A stretch of 35,961 bases of DNA, taken from assembly GCA_902763865.1 (NCBI GenBank), contig CACWTR010000046.1, forward strand, positions 1 through 35,961, written 5' to 3'. The notes beneath the pieces were generated by a model. That model was not told where the DNA came from and ran no database searches. It was given only the letters and a program-made list of their open reading frames with translations. Source of the DNA: an uncultured Bacteroidales bacterium (lineage in GTDB: Bacteria; Bacteroidota; Bacteroidia; Bacteroidales; Bacteroidaceae). Position numbers and translations under genes: made by a program. The stretch's first letter is position 1; the number at the start of each line of letters is the position of its first letter. Below, in pieces: positions 31,083 to 35,961 of this stretch.

Positions 31083-32375
31083 ATGGATAACACACCCTTT
31101 CTGACCCTGATGCCGCCCCTGAGACTCCATGCGGAGATAAAGCTGCCTGCCAGCAAGAGCATCTCGGGCCGTTCTTTGATTATCAATGCCTTGAGCAGGA
31201 ACACAACACCCCCAACAGATCTTTCCGACTCCGACGACACACAGGTCATGCTCCGTGCCCTGCAGGACATGCCCCCAACTATTGACATCGGTGCAGCAGG
31301 GACGGCCATGCGGTTCCTGACGGCCTACCTGAGCGTCACGCCCGGAGAGCACGTCATCACCGGCACGGAACGCATGAAGCACCGCCCCATCGCCATCCTT
31401 GTGGATGCACTCCGCCAGCTGGGCGCCGACATCGCCTACGAGGGCGAAGAGGGATTCCCGCCGCTGCGCATAGCGGGCCGCACCGACATCGAAGGCGGCG
31501 AACTCACAGTGGCGGGAGATGTCAGCTCGCAGTATATCTCCGCCCTGCTGATGATTGCCCCCACTCTGAAGAAAGGTCTGCACCTCACCCTGACCGGACA
31601 GATAGCCAGCCGTCCCTACCTTGACATGACACTCTCGATGATGCGCGAGTTCGGTGCCGAAGCTGAGTGGCAGGGTAAGGATTCCATCGTGGTGAAGCCC
31701 GGCAGCTATCGGCAGCGCGACTACACCATTGAGGGCGACTGGAGCGCTGCCAGCTACTGGTACGAGATGGTTGCCCTCTCGCAGGACTCGGATGCCGTGG
31801 TGGATCTGCTCGGCCTGCACCGCAACAGCATCCAGGGCGACAGTCAGGTCTGGAAGATGTTCAGCGAACTGGGCGTCGAGACACAATACTACGAGAAACC
31901 CGACGGGACGGGCGTCATCAGGCTTCGGAAGAACGGCAACGTCACCTGCCACTTCAGTTGCGACTTCACCCACCAGCCCGACCTAGCACAGACGCTGGCC
32001 GTGGCCTGCGCCATGCTTGGCGTCCCCTTCCACCTCTACGGCCTGCAAAGCCTCCGCATCAAGGAGACCGACCGCATCGCCGCGCTGAAGGAAGAGCTGG
32101 ACAAGATGGTGGAGCTGGAAGTGGAGGGAGACGTACTGCTCTGGGATGGAATCTACAACATCGAGGACCTTGAGTTGCTGCCCTTCGAGACCTTTGAGTT
32201 CGACACCTACGAGGACCACCGCATGGCAATGGCATTGGCACCCGTCTGCCTCCGCACGGGCGGACAGGTGCGGATAAACAACCCGCAAGTGGTCAGCAAG
32301 TCGTACCCCGGCTTCTGGGACGACCTGCGGAAAGCAGGATTTCATATCGACTATCCCCATGCCCCCCTCCGATGA
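31083..32375 (+). CDS. aroA: 3-phosphoshikimate 1-carboxyvinyltransferase (EPSP synthase)
   Basis: 430 residues, near the family's usual length. This cytoplasmic enzyme joins PEP to shikimate 3-phosphate in the sixth step of chorismate synthesis. Signatures: LPASKSISGRSL (21-32), GAAGTAMRFLTA (70-81), RPIAILVDALRQLGADI, SSQYISALLM, the KETDRIAALKEEL motif and YEDHRMAMALAP near the end, then VSKSYPGFWDDL. Key Lys, Asp and Arg residues appear intact. The next small gene starts just 10 nt after its stop (or overlaps it), so they share a transcript with porW/sprE probably following. Confidence 0.97.
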   Translation: MDNTPFLTLMPPLRLHAEIKLPASKSISGRSLIINALSRNTTPPTDLSDSDDTQVMLRALQDMPPTIDIGAAGTAMRFLTAYLSVTPGEHVITGTERMKHRPIAILVDALRQLGADIAYEGEEGFPPLRIAGRTDIEGGELTVAGDVSSQYISALLMIAPTLKKGLHLTLTGQIASRPYLDMTLSMMREFGAEAEWQGKDSIVVKPGSYRQRDYTIEGDWSAASYWYEMVALSQDSDAVVDLLGLHRNSIQGDSQVWKMFSELGVETQYYEKPDGTGVIRLRKNGNVTCHFSCDFTHQPDLAQTLAVACAMLGVPFHLYGLQSLRIKETDRIAALKEELDKMVELEVEGDVLLWDGIYNIEDLELLPFETFEFDTYEDHRMAMALAPVCLRTGGQVRINNPQVVSKSYPGFWDDLRKAGFHIDYPHAPLR

Positions 32376-32385
32376 GGACGGAACA

Positions 32386-32712
32386 ATGATGAAACAACAA
32401 CCGCAAATGATGAGCTCAAACAAGAAGAAGGAACCTGACTTCGAATGCTGCGGACTGCATGAAGTCTGCGAGAAGGAAAGCCTGCGAGCCGTCGAGGGCA
32501 ACATCGACTACTACGAAGACGAGGAACTGGACCGTTTCCGCGGACGCACGTCCTACAGCGAGGAAGAGGTGGAGGAGTTCCGCGAGGTGCTCTACACCAT
32601 GCGCCCCGACGAGGTGGCCGGCTGGCTGCACAGCCTCGAGCTGCGCCGCGTCGCCCTCCCCGACCAACTCAAGGACGAAGCTTTCCTCATTATTGACGAA
32701 CTGACACAATAA
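32386..32712 (+). CDS. small conserved Bacteroidales protein with CCGxHxxCE motif
   Basis: 108 residues from ATG 32386, after a gagg-containing leader; an in-frame ATG at 32359 would overlap aroA by 17 nt. Key feature near the N terminus is FECCGLHEVCEKESL, a Cys/His cluster that could bind a metal. The rest is acidic and helical (YYEDEELDRFRGRTSYSEEE, then DEVAGWLHSLELRRVALPDQ). Homologues beside aroA are known in Bacteroides-type genomes and are sometimes mislabelled phospholipase; nothing here supports a lipase. Function unknown. Confidence 0.78.
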   Translation: MMKQQPQMMSSNKKKEPDFECCGLHEVCEKESLRAVEGNIDYYEDEELDRFRGRTSYSEEEVEEFREVLYTMRPDEVAGWLHSLELRRVALPDQLKDEAFLIIDELTQ

Positions 32713-32745
32713 AATCCCACGCGCGTGCGTTATATATAATAAGGT

Positions 32746-35721
32746 ATGGGCAGAAAGATTCTATATGACAGACGGAAGGCCGGCAGGGGCAGCATGGTGT
32801 GCATCATCGTGCTGCTGGGGCTGCTTGTCTCCTGCTCTGTCAAGAAGAACACACCTGCCACACGCGCCTATCACGCTTTGACGGCCCACTACAATACGCT
32901 CTACAACGGCCAGGTCGCCTACCTCGAAGGCTCCGAGGCGCAGTACAAGGGCCACAAGGACAACTTCAACGAGCTGCTGCCCATGTACATCTGCACCAAC
33001 AAGGCGACGGCGGCACTGGGAAAGAGCAACTACGAGACGACCATCACGAAGTGCGAGAAGGCCATCAAGGTGCACAGCATCAAGAAGCGCCCCAAGGTCA
33101 CGAACAACAAGAAACGCACCGAAAAGGAGAAGGCATTCCTGGCCCGCAAGGAGTTCAATCCCTACATGTACCGCGCCTGGCTCATGATGGCCGACGCTCA
33201 GTTCCAGAAGGGCGAGTTCTTCGAAGCAGCCTCCACCTACAACTACATCCTGCGCCTCTACAGCACGCAACCCGACATTACGTCGGTGGCCCGTGCACGC
33301 CTGGCACGATGCTATGTGGCCCTGGAGTGGCCCTACGATGCCGAAGACCTCATAAGCAAGATACAGCGCGACAGCATCACCCGCAAAGGCGAGCGGGAAC
33401 TCGACAACACGAAGGCCGGCTACTACGTGCTGACCGGACAGTACAACCAGGCCATTCCGTACCTGAAAAACACCATCCGCTACACCCGCGGCAAACTCCC
33501 TAAGGCGCGGCTCAATTTCCTGCTCGCACAGCTCTACCACGAGACGGGGCGCGATACGCTGGCCTACAAAGCCCTCGCGCGCGTCGTCCGTGCCAACCCG
33601 CCCTACGAGGTAGCCTTCAACGCACGAATCATGCAGACCGAGGTGATGGACAAAGGCAAGTTCCGCCAGATGATAGCCCGCCTCAAGCGCATGGCCCGCA
33701 GCGACAAGAACAAGGACTACCTCGACAAGGTCTATTATGCGATGGGCAACATCTACCTCCGTGCCGAGGATACCCTCCACTGCATCTACTCCTGGGAGAA
33801 AGGACTGAAGGAGAGCAAGAAGAACGGTCCCGACAAGGCAACACTGCTGCTGCACCTGAGCCAGCTCTACTGGGAACAGGAGAACTATATCGATGCGGCG
33901 CGTACCTACAAGCTGTGCGTCAGTGCCCTGGACAAGGAGCACCGCGCCTACACCGAGACAGAACGCCGCAGCAAGATACTGACCGAACTGGAGCCGCACC
34001 TGAGCACCATCAAGCTGCAGGACAGCCTGCAGGTGCTGGCCGCGAGTCCCGAAGAAGTCTATCTGGCTGCCATAGACCGCGTCATAGCCGAACTGCGCAA
34101 GAAGGAGAAGGAAGAGGCCAAGCTGGCTGCCGCCAACGGCACACTGAACCCCAACGCAATGGGAAACAACGCGGCCAATAACAACATGCCGCAGTCCAAC
34201 AAACCCGTCGTGGCAAAGGACCTGAACTCTTTCGGCAACCAACAGCAGGGCGACTGGTACTTCTACAACCCCACCACGGTGCAGAACGGCATCAAGGAGT
34301 TCCAGCGGCGATGGGGCATGCGTCCAAACGAGGACTACTGGCGCATCAGCAACAAGCAGACGCTCATCAAGGACAGCGAGCAGGGCGAAGGCTTCAACTA
34401 CGACGAGGCAGCAGCAGACAGCCTCTTCGGTGGCATAGCCGGCGGCACGGACGAGGCAGCAGACAGCCTCCTGGCAGCAGAGCAAGCCCTGAAGGACTCG
34501 CTGGCCAACGACCCTCACGAGCGCGAATACTACCTGCGGCAGATACCTTTCACTGAAGAACAAATGGCAGAATCCAACCGCTTGCTCGGCGACGCACTCT
34601 ACAACGCAGGCATCCTGGAACAGGAACAGCTCGAGAATTTCCTCCTGGCCGAGAAGACGATGATTCGCTTCCTCAACGACTTCCCCGAACACGACGGCAC
34701 GGACAACGTCTTCTACCACCTCTTCCTGCTCTACGGACGCCTCCAGGACATAGAGGGAGCCGAACAGTACAAGGGCTATCTGCTCGAGGACTTCCCCGAA
34801 GCCAAGCTCGCTGCCCTGATTGGCAACCCCAACTATGAGATAATTGCACGCGAAGGCAAACATCTCGAGGACAGCATCTACGTCGAGGCATACCAGGCCT
34901 ACCAGACGGAGCAGTACGACAAGGTGGAGGAGAACTACCGGTTCAGCACCGACAACTTCCCCGAAGGCACCCATCGCGCCCGCATGATGTTCATCCGGGC
35001 TATGAGCGCACTCTACGGCGGAGAACGCGACACCTTCATGGTGACGCTGCGCGACGTCGTGCAGAAGTTCCCGAAGGAAGAGGTGTCGGAGCTGGCGGCG
35101 GCTATTGTCAAGGGACTCGACGAAGGGCGCCTCCTCATGGATGACCGCTACGATGCCAGCAGCATCTGGAGCCGGCGCACACGTGCCGAAAGCGACAGCA
35201 CACAGGCCGCACCCAAGCTCTCCGACAACCGGTACACGGACTTCTGCTTCGTGCTGGCCTACCCCACCGGCAGCCTCGACGAGAACATGCTTGTCTATGA
35301 GATGGCACACTACAACTTCACGAACTACATGGCACGCAACTTCGACATCGAGATACAGGCCGATGCCGGACTGACCATGATGATCATCAAGGGCTTCCTC
35401 GCCTACGACGAAGTGCATGCCTACGCCCAGAAGCTCTATGCCGACGACCACATGCGCACCCGTCTCGAAGGCATCCGCACCCTGCTCATCTCCGACGAGA
35501 ACCTCAAGATGCTGGGCAAGGATTTCAGCTTCGACGAGTACAAGACCTTCTACGACGAGAACTTCGCCCCGCTCGACGTGCCCGAGGACCTGCAGATAGA
35601 CAACCCGACGGACCTTGAAATCCTCGACCCCGACGAGCTCGACGCACAGAAAGCCGAAGAGGAAAAGGAACAGGAAAACGCTACCCCGCAGGAAGAGGAC
35701 GACTTCCCCTTCGGCTTCTGA
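32746..35721 (+). CDS. porW: type IX secretion / gliding lipoprotein PorW/SprE
   Basis: 991 residues. A basic n-region, then hydrophobic core and lipobox LVSC (Cys30). The sequence after it (SVKKNTPATRAYHALTAHYN, TLYNGQVAYLEG) and the long series of TPR-like helices (for example YMYRAWLMMADAQFQKGEFF, EAASTYNYILRLYS) match the PorW/SprE family, which links the T9SS trans-envelope motor (PorL/M, PorK/N) to the outer-membrane translocon. The end is highly acidic (EEEKEQENATPQEEDDFPFG). A start at 32794 is possible but would shorten the n-region. Its presence supports reading the C-terminal tails of the surface proteins and PI-PLC as T9SS signals. A 10-bp palindrome cacgcgcgtg (32718-32727) lies just upstream. 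Confidence 0.9.
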   Translation: MGRKILYDRRKAGRGSMVCIIVLLGLLVSCSVKKNTPATRAYHALTAHYNTLYNGQVAYLEGSEAQYKGHKDNFNELLPMYICTNKATAALGKSNYETTITKCEKAIKVHSIKKRPKVTNNKKRTEKEKAFLARKEFNPYMYRAWLMMADAQFQKGEFFEAASTYNYILRLYSTQPDITSVARARLARCYVALEWPYDAEDLISKIQRDSITRKGERELDNTKAGYYVLTGQYNQAIPYLKNTIRYTRGKLPKARLNFLLAQLYHETGRDTLAYKALARVVRANPPYEVAFNARIMQTEVMDKGKFRQMIARLKRMARSDKNKDYLDKVYYAMGNIYLRAEDTLHCIYSWEKGLKESKKNGPDKATLLLHLSQLYWEQENYIDAARTYKLCVSALDKEHRAYTETERRSKILTELEPHLSTIKLQDSLQVLAASPEEVYLAAIDRVIAELRKKEKEEAKLAAANGTLNPNAMGNNAANNNMPQSNKPVVAKDLNSFGNQQQGDWYFYNPTTVQNGIKEFQRRWGMRPNEDYWRISNKQTLIKDSEQGEGFNYDEAAADSLFGGIAGGTDEAADSLLAAEQALKDSLANDPHEREYYLRQIPFTEEQMAESNRLLGDALYNAGILEQEQLENFLLAEKTMIRFLNDFPEHDGTDNVFYHLFLLYGRLQDIEGAEQYKGYLLEDFPEAKLAALIGNPNYEIIAREGKHLEDSIYVEAYQAYQTEQYDKVEENYRFSTDNFPEGTHRARMMFIRAMSALYGGERDTFMVTLRDVVQKFPKEEVSELAAAIVKGLDEGRLLMDDRYDASSIWSRRTRAESDSTQAAPKLSDNRYTDFCFVLAYPTGSLDENMLVYEMAHYNFTNYMARNFDIEIQADAGLTMMIIKGFLAYDEVHAYAQKLYADDHMRTRLEGIRTLLISDENLKMLGKDFSFDEYKTFYDENFAPLDVPEDLQIDNPTDLEILDPDELDAQKAEEEKEQENATPQEEDDFPFGF

Positions 35722-35760
35722 ACACCCTGAACCCCCCCATTCAACACATCGGAAAAGTCA

Positions 35761-35866
35761 TATCGACACGTCATGAAACTATTTTCACGTCATGAAAATT
35801 AATTTTCACGTCATGAAAATAGATTTTCAAAGCGTGAAAATTGATTTTCAAACTTTGAAAATTATT
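35761..35866. repeat. 21-bp tandem palindromic repeat, four clear units
   Basis: ttttca at 35782, 35803, 35824 and 35845 (strict 21-bp period), each followed by a 5-nt centre (cgtca, cgtca, aagcg, aactt) and tgaaaa. A degenerate unit (cacgtcatgaaac) precedes. Arms are constant and centres vary. Confidence 0.9.
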
Positions 35867-35961
35867 ACTGTCCGCTAAAACTTTTTATTGCCAAAGAAAT
35901 GGCTTTCAATCGCTGATTATATGCGATAGCGAGTTGTATTTTTCAAAAGTAAGCCCCCAAG
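35867..35961. other. unassigned AT-rich sequence at the window end
   Basis: After the 21-bp array the sequence from about 35870 (ctgtccgctaaaac...) changes character and reaches the end without a start codon of interest. It could be the edge of an insertion sequence, but no transposase reading frame is visible. Confidence 0.25.

Noticed and set aside
32386-32712. Phospholipase annotation for the CCGxH protein
   Set aside because: No lipase fold, catalytic Ser/His motif or signal peptide; the label seems to be a propagated database error for this family.
32761-35451. 896-codon open frame on the minus strand
   Set aside because: It is the antisense shadow of porW/sprE, caused by strong codon bias; it is valine/leucine-rich, has no domain, signal or promoter.
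35867-35961. Insertion-sequence left end at the window edge
   Set aside because: The sequence changes character at about 35870, but no terminal repeat pair or transposase frame is available to support it.

Overview
The window reads as a chromosomal contig from a gut- or oral-type Bacteroidales bacterium, most likely in or near Prevotella. The evidence is: promoters of the Bacteroidetes type (TTTG, 19-20 nt, TAnnTTTG) at about ten sites; Porin_O_P and SusD-era style lipoproteins with LxxC lipoboxes; a type IX secretion (T9SS) lipoprotein (PorW/SprE); surface proteins ending in a T9SS-like sorting tail; a GH78 rhamnosidase; and intergenic spacers full of short reiterated words. There is no rRNA, phage or CRISPR. 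One tRNA (Pro, GGG) is present.

Layout. 1-2711: the 3' end of an alpha-L-rhamnosidase gene and a helix-hairpin-helix/outer-membrane-barrel gene. 2906-6702 (minus): lgt, a four-helix-bundle (S23-type) gene bracketed by inverted repeats, ychF and a RidA-family gene, probably read from one promoter at 6695-6702. 6820-13436 (minus): a five-gene cluster with porin, imelysin lipoprotein, di-heme DUF1111 lipoprotein, second porin and mono-heme lipoprotein, which looks like an envelope iron/redox system. Its promoter leader contains a 9-nt minisatellite. Divergent from it is a regulator with a hemerythrin-like domain and a LuxR-type HTH (13635-14576). 14674-24606: two copies of a cassette made of a very large secreted modular surface protein, a hairpin spacer and a ~60-residue peptide gene ending WDNEW. 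The first surface gene is frameshifted in a poly-G tract inside its signal peptide. A RelA/SpoT-type nucleotide synthetase gene lies between the two copies. 24607-25136: a repeat desert with a 97-bp tandem array. 25137-26774 (minus): a secreted PI-PLC-X protein. 27211-30862: a HAD phosphatase, a TPR/OmpA-like lipoprotein and a thioredoxin-fold lipoprotein without its CXXC. 30912-30984 (minus): tRNA-Pro. 31083-35721: aroA, a small CCGxH protein and porW/sprE.

How the parts fit. PorW/SprE implies a T9SS, which would export the two surface proteins and perhaps the PI-PLC, all of which carry similar C-terminal tails. The imelysin/di-heme/porin cluster with a predicted diiron regulator next door suggests control of envelope iron handling by O2, NO or iron.

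The strongest signals for follow-up are the duplicated surface-protein/peptide cassette with its poly-G switch, the hemerythrin-LuxR regulator with its target cluster, and the repeat-built spacers: 7-bp, 9-bp and 21/22-bp words, different at each locus, some inside genes or leaders. All functional calls come from reading the sequence; no database search was run.
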